Shown: in pieces, positions 9,042 through 17,128 of the stretch | How the letters are laid out: each line of letters begins with the position of its first letter | How positions within the stretch are numbered: the stretch's first letter is position 1 | Source: UBA4427 sp046351135 | Lineage (GTDB): Bacteria; Myxococcota_A; UBA9160; UBA4427 | Direction: 5' to 3' | Length of the DNA: 64,000 nucleotides | Assembly: GCA_046351135.1 (NCBI GenBank) | Contig: JAXLZA010000006.1 | Location: 231,989 to 295,988 of the forward strand | Translations under genes and position numbers: made by a program | The notes under the pieces: model-generated | Databases searched by the model: none | Told to the model about the DNA's origin: nothing | Seen by the model: the letters and a program-made list of their open reading frames with translations, nothing else

Positions 9042-10325
9042 TTGTTCAGGGGTTGGCGCATCGTGGGCGTGAGCGCCCTGTCGCAGGGCGTCTCGGTCGG
9101 TTCGACCTTCTACGTCTACGGGACGTTCCTGAAGCCGCTCGCCGCGGAGTTCGAGGCGTCGCGGCTGGCGGTGACCCTGGGGCTCACGCTGCTCACCGTC
9201 GTCCAGGGTCTCGTCGCGCCCCTGATCGGTCGCGCCCTCGACGGCGGATCGCCGCGGGCGCTGATGATGACCGGCGTCGCGTGCCACGCGACCGGGCTCG
9301 TCCTGCTCTCGCAGATCACGGCCTTCTGGCAGGCCGCGCTGCTCTTCGTGCTCCCGATCGCGATGGGGGCGCATCTCTTCGGTCCGCTCGCGACGAGCAC
9401 CGTCGTGACCCGCTGGTTCACCCGCCGCCGCGGCCAGGCCCTCGGGATCGCCTCCCTCGGCTCCTCGATCGGGGGCGGGATCTTCCCGCCGATCGCCGCC
9501 GCGCTGATCGCCGCCTTCGGCTGGCGCGCGGCGTTCGGGGCAATGGGCGTCGGCGTGCTGCTGCTGATCGTGCCGCTCGCGTGGATCCTGGTCGGCAAGC
9601 CCGAGGACGTCGGGGAGACGCCGGACGGCGATCCGATCCCGGGCGCGGACGCGACGGCGAGCTCCGGGACGGGAGCGACCGCGAAGGCGAACGACGGCGC
9701 GGTGCCGGCCGAGGCCGAGCTCGCCGAGGCGGCCGCCGTCACGACCGGCAGCCTGCTGCGCGACCGGAACTTCTGGGCGATCAGCATCGCGATCGGGTTC
9801 GGGTACTGCCCGGTCAGCGTGCTGCTCGCCCATCTCGTCCCGTTCGCCACCGACGCGGGCATCCCGCCGGCGCGCGCCGCGATCGTGATGACCTGTTATG
9901 CGTTCTCCGGTGCCGTCGGCCGCGTCCTGCTCGGCTGGCTGACCGATCGCATCGATCCGCGCGTGGTCGTCTGGATCGGCTACGCCTGGTTCGGGCTCGC
10001 CTGGCTCGGCCTGCTCGCGCCCACGACCTTCGGCTCGCTGCTCTTCACGGGCATCGCCGCCGGCATCGCCGTCGGCGGCATCACGCCGGTCTGGGCCGCA
10101 CTGACGGGCGCCGTCTTCGGCCGCCTCGCCTTCGGCCGCGCGATGGGGCTCACGAGCTTCGTCATGCTCCCCTTCAGCGTCATCGGGGCCCCGATCGCCG
10201 CGCGCCTCTTCGACGTCAGCGGCAGCTACCGCGTCGCGTTCGCGAGCTTCCTCGTCTGCTTCGTGCTGGGCTCGATCGCGATCGCGTTCCTGAGACCGCC
10301 GGCGCGGACGCCTCGCCCGGCCTGA
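9042..10325 (+). CDS. Major facilitator superfamily (MFS) transporter
   Basis: A 427-residue integral membrane protein with about 12 predicted helices in two halves. They are separated by an Ala/Gly/Asp-rich cytoplasmic loop (around 'GADATASSGTGATAKA'). The first half carries 'WFTRRRGQALGIASLGSSIGGG', the typical basic loop and helix of the oxalate/formate or monocarboxylate-type MFS. I prefer the TTG at 9042 (product MFRGWRIVGVSAL) because GGGGAAACGAGG lies upstream and helix 1 follows at once. An earlier in-frame start would add a non-hydrophobic tail. Substrate is probably an organic acid (inference from family). Confidence 0.85.
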   Translation: MFRGWRIVGVSALSQGVSVGSTFYVYGTFLKPLAAEFEASRLAVTLGLTLLTVVQGLVAPLIGRALDGGSPRALMMTGVACHATGLVLLSQITAFWQAALLFVLPIAMGAHLFGPLATSTVVTRWFTRRRGQALGIASLGSSIGGGIFPPIAAALIAAFGWRAAFGAMGVGVLLLIVPLAWILVGKPEDVGETPDGDPIPGADATASSGTGATAKANDGAVPAEAELAEAAAVTTGSLLRDRNFWAISIAIGFGYCPVSVLLAHLVPFATDAGIPPARAAIVMTCYAFSGAVGRVLLGWLTDRIDPRVVVWIGYAWFGLAWLGLLAPTTFGSLLFTGIAAGIAVGGITPVWAALTGAVFGRLAFGRAMGLTSFVMLPFSVIGAPIAARLFDVSGSYRVAFASFLVCFVLGSIAIAFLRPPARTPRPA

Positions 10326-10418
10326 AGGGCGGACGAGCGGGCCACCAGGCATCCTCGGCCCGACACCCGCACGGACCAGCGGGCTGGGCGTACTCGCGGC
10401 GCCGGGGGACGCCCGCCT

Positions 10419-11282
10419 TCAGCGGCCGGTCTTCGGGAGCATCCCGTACTCGACGGCGAGGCGGGCGGCTTCGGGCGTCCCCATCACGGCGTGGAACTGC
10501 TCCCAGGAAAGCGAGCGACCCTCGGCGCCGGCGATGAAGCCTTCGCGCCGCAGCTCGACCAGCAGATCGCGGATCAGCTTCGCCGAGATCTGGAAGACGT
10601 CGTTGTCCATCACGAACTTCACGCCCGCCGCGGCGAGCGCCGGCGGCGGGGCGACGTTGCGGCGATCGACGCAGTAGAGCGGCCGCGGGAGGCGGCCCGC
10701 CCGGGCGAGGATCGCGTCGTAGTCGTGGCGGACGGGAAACAGGACGTCGGCCCCGAGCTCCGCGAACCCGGCCAGCCGATCCCAGGCCCGCTCGGGATCC
10801 GCGGCGTAGGAGCGCGCCACGAGCACGAGCCCACCGTCGCCCCGGGCATCGATCGCCGCCCGCACCCGCGCCCGGGCGCGCTCGTCGTCGATCAGCACGT
10901 CGGCGTACCCGGGGAAGCCCTTGCGACCGCCTTCGATGTCGTCGACGTGGACGCCCGCGATCCCGACCCGGCTCGCGACCGCGATCGCGCGCGCGACGGC
11001 GAGGGGGGTCCCGCCGCAGTCGTCGAGGTCCGCGAAGCAGGGGATCCCGACCGCCATCGAGACGTCGCGGGCATGGCCGAGCAGATCGCTGACGTTGCCG
11101 ATGCCGTGGTCCGAGAGCCCGTAGGCGATCGCGAGGGAGCCCGCGCTCTCGACGTCGATCGTCGCGAAGCCCGCCTGCTCGGCCATGCGGGCGGTGAGCG
11201 CGTCGTGGACGCAGGGCACGACGAGCGCACCCGGCTCGGCGAGGATCTGGCGCAGCCGCGCAGCGGGACTCGGGCACGTCAT
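10419..11282 (-). CDS. Isocitrate lyase/PEP mutase family protein
   Basis: A TIM-barrel protein of 287 residues in the phosphoenolpyruvate mutase/methylisocitrate lyase superfamily. Evidence is 'VVPCVHDALTARMAEQAGF' at the N-terminus, 'ADLDDCGG' and 'GVHVDDIEGGRKGFPG' around the Mg-binding acids, 'LVARSYA' and 'ELGADVLFPV'. The KKCGH motif of true isocitrate lyases is absent, so it is more likely an oxaloacetate decarboxylase-like or PEP-mutase-like enzyme cleaving or rearranging a 2-oxo acid. The inner ATG (MTCPSPAARLRQ) was chosen because residues further upstream show no family similarity. Convergent with the MFS gene. Confidence 0.85.
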   Translation of the reverse strand: MTCPSPAARLRQILAEPGALVVPCVHDALTARMAEQAGFATIDVESAGSLAIAYGLSDHGIGNVSDLLGHARDVSMAVGIPCFADLDDCGGTPLAVARAIAVASRVGIAGVHVDDIEGGRKGFPGYADVLIDDERARARVRAAIDARGDGGLVLVARSYAADPERAWDRLAGFAELGADVLFPVRHDYDAILARAGRLPRPLYCVDRRNVAPPPALAAAGVKFVMDNDVFQISAKLIRDLLVELRREGFIAGAEGRSLSWEQFHAVMGTPEAARLAVEYGMLPKTGR

Positions 11283-11404
11283 CGGCGGGCCCCGGACGAG
11301 CGGTCGATCGGGTTGAGGATCTCGCGCATCATCGGATGGACCTCCCGGCTCGAGGCGTGCCCCGTTCGTCGCGCCTCGATCCGGTGATAGCAGGGGCACT
11401 GCCC

Positions 11405-12367
11405 ATGGAAAAGGGTTCCGCACCGCAGCGACCCGACGCCGCGCGAGCACGGCGAGCGCGCGTGCGCGTGCACGCGCGCGTACAAGCGCTCGTGCTGGCC
11501 GCCGCGCTCGCGGTGTTAGGCACGACGAGCGGGCCCCGGAGCGCGGGCGCCGACGAGGCCGATGCGACGGTCGCGCGGCGCGGTGGATTCGAGATCCGGC
11601 CCGCCCCGCGCCGGATCGGGGCCGGGGGCTTTCCGAACGTCTTCCGGCCGTTCGCGCGGCAGACGGTGAGCGAGTGGACGGTCCGGCATCGCGGCGAGCC
11701 GGTCCGGATCGCGACCGCGGACGGGGCGATCGAGCGCTTCGACGAAGCGTGGTTCCTCGAGGGCACCGAGAAGCCCGCGGTGCTCGCCGCGGCGGGCGAC
11801 TTCTTCCTGATCGCGGAGGCGCGCGGGCGGGTCGAGGTCGTGCCGATCGCGCCGGGGCAGGGCGGGGTCCTCGCGACCTGGCAATGGCTCGACGCGAAGG
11901 GCGGTCAGCCCGACGAAGAGGCTTCGATCGGGCTGCGCGATCGGCGCGGGGAGCCCCGGTCGCTCGCCGGCGGGACGCTGCTGCTGCTCGACGGCAGCGC
12001 GGTGCTCGAGGTCGCGACCCGCCGGGTCCATCCCGTCCGGGCCCCGCTCGACGACCCCGCGCTCGCCCGCTTCGGCGTCGCCGGCGAGCCCGCGCGGGCG
12101 CTGTCCCCGGACCGCACGCGCTACGTGCTCGCCGGGAGCGAGGCGATCGACGGGCGCGAGACCTGGGCGCTCGTCGTCGTCGACTACCGCCGGGACGGGG
12201 GCACCGTCGTCCCCTTCGATCCCGCGGCGACGGGCGTCGAGTCGGTCTGGGACGTGACTCCGGCCTGGCTCGCGCGGCACTTCACGTGGCAGCCCGACGC
12301 GGAAGGGGCGCTCCAGCTGGTCGCGAAGCCCGGGGTCGCGCCGCCCCGCGACGAGCGCCCGCGATGA
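11405..12367 (+). CDS. Secreted protein of unknown function
   Basis: Not recognised. The product has about 320 residues. An Arg-rich N-terminus is followed by a hydrophobic segment 'ALVLAAALAVLGTT' and a likely cleavage near 'SAGADEAD'. The remainder alternates strand-like segments such as 'PVRIATADGAIERFDEAWF', 'AAGDFFLIAEARGRVEVVPI' and 'GETWALVVVDYRRDGG', suggestive of a beta-propeller or beta-sandwich. It ends 40 bases before the M20 peptidase gene on the same strand, so it may be co-transcribed and could assist that enzyme. The coding statistics resemble its neighbours. Confidence 0.6.
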   Translation: MEKGSAPQRPDAARARRARVRVHARVQALVLAAALAVLGTTSGPRSAGADEADATVARRGGFEIRPAPRRIGAGGFPNVFRPFARQTVSEWTVRHRGEPVRIATADGAIERFDEAWFLEGTEKPAVLAAAGDFFLIAEARGRVEVVPIAPGQGGVLATWQWLDAKGGQPDEEASIGLRDRRGEPRSLAGGTLLLLDGSAVLEVATRRVHPVRAPLDDPALARFGVAGEPARALSPDRTRYVLAGSEAIDGRETWALVVVDYRRDGGTVVPFDPAATGVESVWDVTPAWLARHFTWQPDAEGALQLVAKPGVAPPRDERPR

Positions 12368-12407
12368 CCCGCTACCGTCGCGGTCCAATCCGTGTGGAGA
12401 CCCGGCG

Positions 12408-13895
12408 ATGACCTTCGTCCGCTCGAACCGCTTCCTCCCCGCCGCCCTGATCGCGCTCGTCGCGCTCGTCTCGGCGACCTCACAGGCCGCAGGCACCGCG
12501 ACCGCCGAGTCGACCGCCCCGACCGCGCCCGACGCCGGCGCCCTGCGCCCCGACCAGCAGGCGTTTCGCGCGCTCTACCGCGAGCTCGTCGAGACGAACA
12601 CGACGCTCTCCGCCGGCAGCTGCACGGAAGCGGCGGAGAAGATGGCTGCGCGATTGCTCGCGGCGGGCCTGCCGAAGCGGGACGTCGAGCTCGTGGTCCT
12701 CCCCGAAAAGCCGAAGGAGGGGAACCTCGTCGCGCGGCTCCCGGGTCGGGATCCGAAGCTTCGGCCGATCCTGCTGCTCGCCCACATCGACGTCGTCGAG
12801 GCGAAGCGCGAGGACTGGGCGCGCGATCCCTTCACGCTCGTCGAGGAGGACGGCTTCTTCTACGGCCGCGGCGTCGCCGACGACAAGGCGATGGCCGCGA
12901 TCTGGGTCGACACGCTGATCCGCCTCGCCGAGTCCGGCGAGCGGCCGAAGCGCACGCTCAAGCTCGCGCTGACCTGCGGCGAGGAGACGATCGGCGCGTT
13001 CAACGGCGCCGAATACCTCTCGGCCCATCGCCGCGAGCTGATCGACGCGGCCATCGCCCTCAACGAAGGGGCCTCGGGCATCCTCGACGAGCAGGGCCGT
13101 CGCATCCTGCTGACGCTCCAGGTCGGCGAGAAGACCGCCCAGAACTATCGCCTCGAGGTCACGAATCCCGGCGGCCACAGCTCGCTCCCCGTCAAGGACA
13201 ACGCGATCCACCGCCTCGCCACCGCGCTCACCCGCATCGCCGCCCACGAGTTCCCGATCGAGCTCTCCGACACGACCCGCGGCTACTTCGCGAAGACCGC
13301 GGAGATCGTCGGCGGCGAGATGGGCGCGGCGATGAAGGCGCTGCTGCGCGACCCCGGCGACGCGAAGGCCATCGCCCTCGTGACGAGCGATCGCCGCTAC
13401 AACGCGGCGCTCCGCACGACCTGCGTCGCGACGATGCTCGAGGGGGGCCACGCGACGAACGCGCTGCCGCAGCGCGCGCGGGCGAACGTGAACTGCCGGA
13501 TCTATCCGGGGACGACGCCGGAGACGGTGCGCCAGCAGCTCGCGGAGATCGTCGGCGATCCGGAGGTCGCGATCACGATCCCGGAGATCCGCGGCCCGGT
13601 CGCGAAGACGCCGCCGCTCTCGCGCGCGGTGCTCGCGCCCATCGAGCGCGTCTCGGCGAAGCACTATCCGGGGCTGCCGATCGTGCCGATCCTGCAGCCC
13701 GGCGCGACGGACGCCCAGTTCACGAGCAACGCGGGCATCCCGACCTACGGCATCGGCGGGATCTTCTTCGAGAGCGACGGCGGCGGAGCCCACGGCCTGA
13801 ACGAGCGGCTGCGGGTGCGCTCGCTCTACGACGGGCGCGACTACCTGCACGACCTCGTGAAGGCCTTCGCCGACGAGACGGGCCCGCTGCCCTAG
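12408..13895 (+). CDS. Secreted M20-family metallopeptidase (paralogue 1)
   Basis: A dinuclear zinc peptidase of 495 residues with a signal peptide ending near 'SQAAG'. Metal ligands lie in 'LLLLAHIDVVEAKREDW' (His), 'GRGVADDKAMAA' (Asp) and 'LTCGEETIG' (catalytic and metal Glu). The dimerisation (lid) domain includes 'NPGGHSSLP', and a late His lies in 'GGGAHGLNERLRV'. The layout matches M20 aminoacylase/carboxypeptidase-like enzymes that trim small peptides or N-acyl amino acids in the periplasm. A second close relative lies at 17129-18676. Substrate unknown. Confidence 0.92.
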   Translation: MTFVRSNRFLPAALIALVALVSATSQAAGTATAESTAPTAPDAGALRPDQQAFRALYRELVETNTTLSAGSCTEAAEKMAARLLAAGLPKRDVELVVLPEKPKEGNLVARLPGRDPKLRPILLLAHIDVVEAKREDWARDPFTLVEEDGFFYGRGVADDKAMAAIWVDTLIRLAESGERPKRTLKLALTCGEETIGAFNGAEYLSAHRRELIDAAIALNEGASGILDEQGRRILLTLQVGEKTAQNYRLEVTNPGGHSSLPVKDNAIHRLATALTRIAAHEFPIELSDTTRGYFAKTAEIVGGEMGAAMKALLRDPGDAKAIALVTSDRRYNAALRTTCVATMLEGGHATNALPQRARANVNCRIYPGTTPETVRQQLAEIVGDPEVAITIPEIRGPVAKTPPLSRAVLAPIERVSAKHYPGLPIVPILQPGATDAQFTSNAGIPTYGIGGIFFESDGGGAHGLNERLRVRSLYDGRDYLHDLVKAFADETGPLP

Positions 13896-13959
13896 CCGGC
13901 TGCGCAGCCCCCGACTGGAACGCGCCGACGAATCCTCCGAGCCGGTCCCGCCTTCCGCA

Positions 13960-14415
13960 TCAGCTCGCGGAACGGCTCCGCGACAGGGCGGCGATGCCGA
14001 TCGCCGTCGCCGCGAGGGCCGACACCACGACGATCCACATGCCGAGGCCCACGGTCTGGAGAAAGACCCGCGCCAGCGTGAAGAGCCCGAAGAGCAGGAT
14101 CGCGAGACCCGACACGAGCGACGCGAAGGGGACGAGCCGCGGGGCCAGGATGCTGCTCGCGATCATCGCCGCGCCGGCCGCGGGGATGATGATGAGGAGC
14201 CCGCGCGACGGCCCCGCCAGCGCGTTGACCACCGTCCCCGAGCTGACCAGCAGCGAGAGCCCCGAGACCGCGGCGACCTCGCCGAAGCGCAGCCACGGCA
14301 GGAAGAAGCCGATCAGGAGCCCGAGCCCCGCCACGAAGCCCGCGGCGCGCGCGCCCTGCTGACCGATCGAGCTGCGCCCGTCCGCGTTCGAAGAAGGAGG
14401 TTGCGATGTCGCCAT
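13960..14415 (-). CDS. Small integral membrane protein, unknown function
   Basis: A protein of 151 residues with a hydrophilic N-terminus and four membrane helices: 'AAGFVAGLGLLIGFFLPWL', 'GLLIIIPAAGAAMIASSIL', 'LVSGLAILLFGLFTLARVF' and 'LGMWIVVVSALAATAIGIA'. No signature residues of a transporter or enzyme are visible. It lies 34 bases from the end of the SRPBCC gene on the same strand and may be expressed with it. Confidence 0.65.
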   Translation of the reverse strand: MATSQPPSSNADGRSSIGQQGARAAGFVAGLGLLIGFFLPWLRFGEVAAVSGLSLLVSSGTVVNALAGPSRGLLIIIPAAGAAMIASSILAPRLVPFASLVSGLAILLFGLFTLARVFLQTVGLGMWIVVVSALAATAIGIAALSRSRSAS

Positions 14416-14449
14416 GCCGCGACCGTATCAAACGGCGCGCGCGCATGCC

Positions 14450-14911
14450 TCAGCCCTCGCAGAGCGCCGCCAGCTGATCCGTGACGACCCCCCAGCCCTC
14501 GGCAAAGCCCATCTCGGCGTGGCTCTTCATCGCCGCCTCGTCCCAGTGGCGGGACCAGGCGGTGAGCCGTGTCCCGGCGCCGTCGGGCGCGAGCTCGAAG
14601 CAGCCGGCCATGAAGGGCTTCTGCGGAATCCAGCCCGCCCGGAACGCGTCGCTGAACACGAAGCGCCGGCCCGGCTCGACCTCGAGCAGCACCCCCGCGA
14701 CCGACGACTCCTCGCCGGGATTCGGCCCGATCATGCGCGTGTGGAAGACGCCTCCGGATCGCCACTCGAGCGCGACGATCTCCGTCCGCCACGGCTTCGG
14801 GCACCACCACTCGGCGAGCCGCTCCGTCGCGATCCGCCAGACCTTCTCCGGCCTCACGGCGATCCGCCGCTCGACCGTCAGCTGCCAGCCGTTCCGCTCG
14901 TGGCCCATCAT
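14450..14911 (-). CDS. SRPBCC/AHSA1-like domain protein
   Basis: A protein of 153 residues with the Bet v1-like fold typical of AHSA1/polyketide cyclase proteins. It runs 'LTVERRIAVRPEKVWRIATE' at the start, 'EWWCPKPWRTEIVALEWRSG', 'PGRRFVFSDAF' and a C-terminal helix 'AEGWGVVTDQLAALCEG'. The start is set by GGAGGAG nine bases before ATGATG. Such genes often sit beside ECF sigma factor genes of the ECF42/DUF6596 type, and a beheaded sigma gene of exactly that type lies just upstream. The frame is open far upstream into a transposase fragment, but that is accidental. Confidence 0.85.
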   Translation of the reverse strand: MMGHERNGWQLTVERRIAVRPEKVWRIATERLAEWWCPKPWRTEIVALEWRSGGVFHTRMIGPNPGEESSVAGVLLEVEPGRRFVFSDAFRAGWIPQKPFMAGCFELAPDGAGTRLTAWSRHWDEAAMKSHAEMGFAEGWGVVTDQLAALCEG

Positions 14912-14942
14912 CGCGCTCCTCCTCGCGGCTTCCCGCTTCGAC

Positions 14943-15247
14943 TCACGACCGCCGATTCCGCCGCCCCCCCCACCGACGGCGTCGGTGCTCGTGCTCCGAT
15001 AGCGCCGCTCCTCGGGCAGCGCCTCCTCGATCGGTCGGACCTCGATGCTGCCGAGCCGCGCGGAGACGGCGGTCGAGATGACGCCGCACGCTCGGATCGC
15101 GCTCCAGCCCGAGAGCCCGCTCGAAGGCACGAGCCGCGTCGGAGGATCGGCCCGCGCGCGCGAGGAGCTCCGCGCGGGCGGCCCAGAAGGGTTGATAGTC
15201 GGCGAGGGCGCGGTGGCCCGAGAGGGCGTCGAGCTCGGCGAGGCCCC
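14943..15247 (-). pseudogene. Truncated ECF sigma factor, C-terminal (DUF6596/TPR-like) fragment only
   Basis: The frame encodes about 60 residues that match the C-terminal extension of ECF42-type sigma factors: 'GLAELDALSGHRALADYQPF', 'ARAELLARAGRSSDAARAFE' and 'RDPSVRRHLDRRL'. The sigma-2 and sigma-4 domains are absent. Similarity begins abruptly at about 15247, exactly where similarity to an IS481 transposase ends. The recognisable part stops near 15056 and the frame then runs on to 14943. It cannot work as a sigma factor. The SRPBCC gene downstream was probably its operon partner. Confidence 0.7.
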
Positions 15248-15577
15248 CAGTCCCTGGCCGCGCAGCTTCGCGATCCGTCGGGTCCGCTGGTCGCCCGTTC
15301 GATGCGGGATGGCGTGGGGCGACGACGAGCGATCGCCAAGGCCCCCCGGGCCTTCGCGCACATAGCGGTCGGCCCACTTCCCGACCGTCCTGGGACTCAC
15401 CCCGAAGACCCGATCGACCTCGGCTCTCGTCTTGCCCCGGTGGACCACCACGTCCACGAGAAGTGCTCTAGTCTTGATCGTGGTCCGCGCGTTCGCGTGG
15501 ATCTTCATCCGGGATCTCCCTCTGAGTGCTTGGTTGGCGTCGTAACCCCAGGTTTCTCAGAGGAACCCGGATGAACA
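15248..15577 (-). mobile_element. IS481-family insertion sequence remnant (5' end and transposase N-terminus)
   Basis: Starting with ATG at 15508, the minus strand encodes about 87 residues typical of IS481 transposase N-termini: 'MKIHANARTTIKTRALLVDV', then the helix-turn-helix 'FGVSPRTVGKWADRYVREGP' and 'GGLGDRSSSPHAIPHRT'. The DDE catalytic domain is missing. Upstream, 15562-15577 reads TGTTCATCCGGGTTCC on the minus strand and looks like the left terminal region. The right part has been lost in a deletion that also removed the sigma factor N-terminus. Exact element ends are inferred. Confidence 0.75.
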
Positions 15578-15651
15578 ACCTGGTTGGCGGCCACACCTGG
15601 CCACCGCGCTCGAATCGACGGCGCGTCGCAAGCGTTCGCAGAGGAGGGCCG

Positions 15652-16266
15652 ATGTTCGCGAAGAAGATGGCCGAGAGCCGACCCCTCGACATGCGGCTCT
15701 TCGATCCACGCGCGGGCTACAAGCTCGCGTCCTCCCTCGTCGGTCGCTTCGGCACCCCCCGCCGCAACGCGATCTTCCAGAACTACGTCGACCACGTCGA
15801 CACCGAAGGCCGCGGCGACTACGCGGGCCTGATGGCGACCTGCTCGAAGAAGTCCCAGAGCTATGCCGCCTACTTCTCGCCCGCCGGACCGACGACGGGG
15901 CTCCCGCAGAGCTACGCCGAGCTCGAGCGCTACTACCACGACCTCGTCGCCTCGAATACCTATCTGATCCACCGCGAGGTCGACAAGCTGATCGTCGGCG
16001 ACGACGAGCTCTTCGTCGACGGCGTGATCCACCAGCTCTATCCGGGCGCCGTGCTCGTGAAGCGGGGGCTGCGCCTCGATCCGAAGCGCGTCTACCAGCT
16101 GACGGCGCGGGTCGCGGTCGCCTTCCTCTTCGACGAGGACGGGCTCGGCGCCGGGGAGCACGCCTACGCACCCCGGCTCGACGAATCGCACTACACGCCG
16201 GTCGAGCCGGAGCGCGTGCCCGAGGTCTTCTGGAACAATCCGCTGACGGGGCGTGTCTCCCTTTGA
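15652..16266 (+). CDS. NTF2-like (SnoaL-type) fold protein
   Basis: A protein of about 204 residues. The ATG at 15652 has GAGGAGG upstream, and I reject the longer frame because it would start inside the IS481 end. The sequence has 'YVDHVDTEGRGDYAGLMATC', a helix 'SYAELERYYHDLVASNTYLI' and strands 'VDKLIVGDDELFVDGVI' and 'QLTARVAVAFLFDEDG', a cone-shaped cystatin-like arrangement. Such domains occur in ketosteroid-isomerase-like, dehydratase and ligand-binding proteins. No catalytic pair is certain. The TIM-barrel gene starts 13 bases later, so they form an operon. Confidence 0.75.
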   Translation: MFAKKMAESRPLDMRLFDPRAGYKLASSLVGRFGTPRRNAIFQNYVDHVDTEGRGDYAGLMATCSKKSQSYAAYFSPAGPTTGLPQSYAELERYYHDLVASNTYLIHREVDKLIVGDDELFVDGVIHQLYPGAVLVKRGLRLDPKRVYQLTARVAVAFLFDEDGLGAGEHAYAPRLDESHYTPVEPERVPEVFWNNPLTGRVSL

Positions 16267-16279
16267 AGCGGAGCGGCGC

Positions 16280-17092
16280 ATGACGAACGGGCCCGGCATC
16301 GGTCTCTGCCACGGCAGCCTGCGCGAGGTCGGCGCGGCGGAGCTCGTGCGGCTGGCGGGGGAGAACGGCTTCGTCGCCGTGATGCTGCCGCCGGTGCCGC
16401 GGGCGAGCGACGCGGAGCGCGCGGGCTTTCGCAGGCTGCTCGAGGCGAACGGGATCCGGCGCGTCGTGCTCGACGGCGCGATGGCGGCCCTGCCGCGCTG
16501 TCCCTTCGCGGCGCAGATGGGCTGGACCGTCGACCAGCACTTCGAGGTCGCGGACCACTTCGGCGTCGACTGCTTCAACGTGCCGCATTACGGCGGAGAT
16601 CCCGCGACGAGCGTGGCGGAGCTCGCCGACGCGCTCGGCCCCTTCTGCGAGCGGGCCGCGCGGGGCGGGCAGACGGTGGCCCTCGAGTTCCTGCCGGGCA
16701 CCGGCATCCCGGACCTCGAACGAACGCTGCAGATCGTCGAGGCCGTCGGCGCGCCGAACCTCGGCGTCGCCCTCGACACCTGGCACTGGGCGCGCTCCCG
16801 CGCATCGCTCGCGGATCTCCGCGCGCTGCCGCCGGGAATCATCCGCGACTTCCAGATCTCCGATCGCTCGGCCCGCCAGGACGCGCTCCCCGACTCGGTG
16901 CAGTGGGGGCGGCTGCTCCCCGGCGAGGGCGCACTCCCCCTCGCGGAGATCATCCGGATCGTCCACACCAACGCGCCGCAGATCACGCTCAACGCCGAGA
17001 TCTTCTCCGAAGAGCTGCAGGCGCGACCGCCCGCCGAGGCCGCAGGGGACGTCGCGCGCGCGCTGCGCCACGTCCTCGAGGCCGTGCCGTAG
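16280..17092 (+). CDS. Sugar phosphate isomerase/epimerase-like TIM-barrel protein
   Basis: A protein of 270 residues in the AP-endonuclease-2/xylose-isomerase-like superfamily. It contains 'IGLCHGSLREVGAAELVRLA' at the start, 'VALEFLPGTGIPDLERTLQI' carrying a metal-ligand Glu, 'LGVALDTWHWAR' carrying Asp and His, 'IRDFQISD', and 'LNAEIFSEEL' with the final Glu. The metal-ligand pattern (E, D/H, H, E) looks intact, so an active isomerase, epimerase or dehydratase is likely. I chose the ATG at 16280 (GGAG upstream) over an upstream GTG. It follows the NTF2-fold gene by 13 bases. Substrate unknown. Confidence 0.85.
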   Translation: MTNGPGIGLCHGSLREVGAAELVRLAGENGFVAVMLPPVPRASDAERAGFRRLLEANGIRRVVLDGAMAALPRCPFAAQMGWTVDQHFEVADHFGVDCFNVPHYGGDPATSVAELADALGPFCERAARGGQTVALEFLPGTGIPDLERTLQIVEAVGAPNLGVALDTWHWARSRASLADLRALPPGIIRDFQISDRSARQDALPDSVQWGRLLPGEGALPLAEIIRIVHTNAPQITLNAEIFSEELQARPPAEAAGDVARALRHVLEAVP

Positions 17093-17128
17093 ACGAGCCC
17101 CGCGCGATCGGCCCAAGGTCGCACCGCC

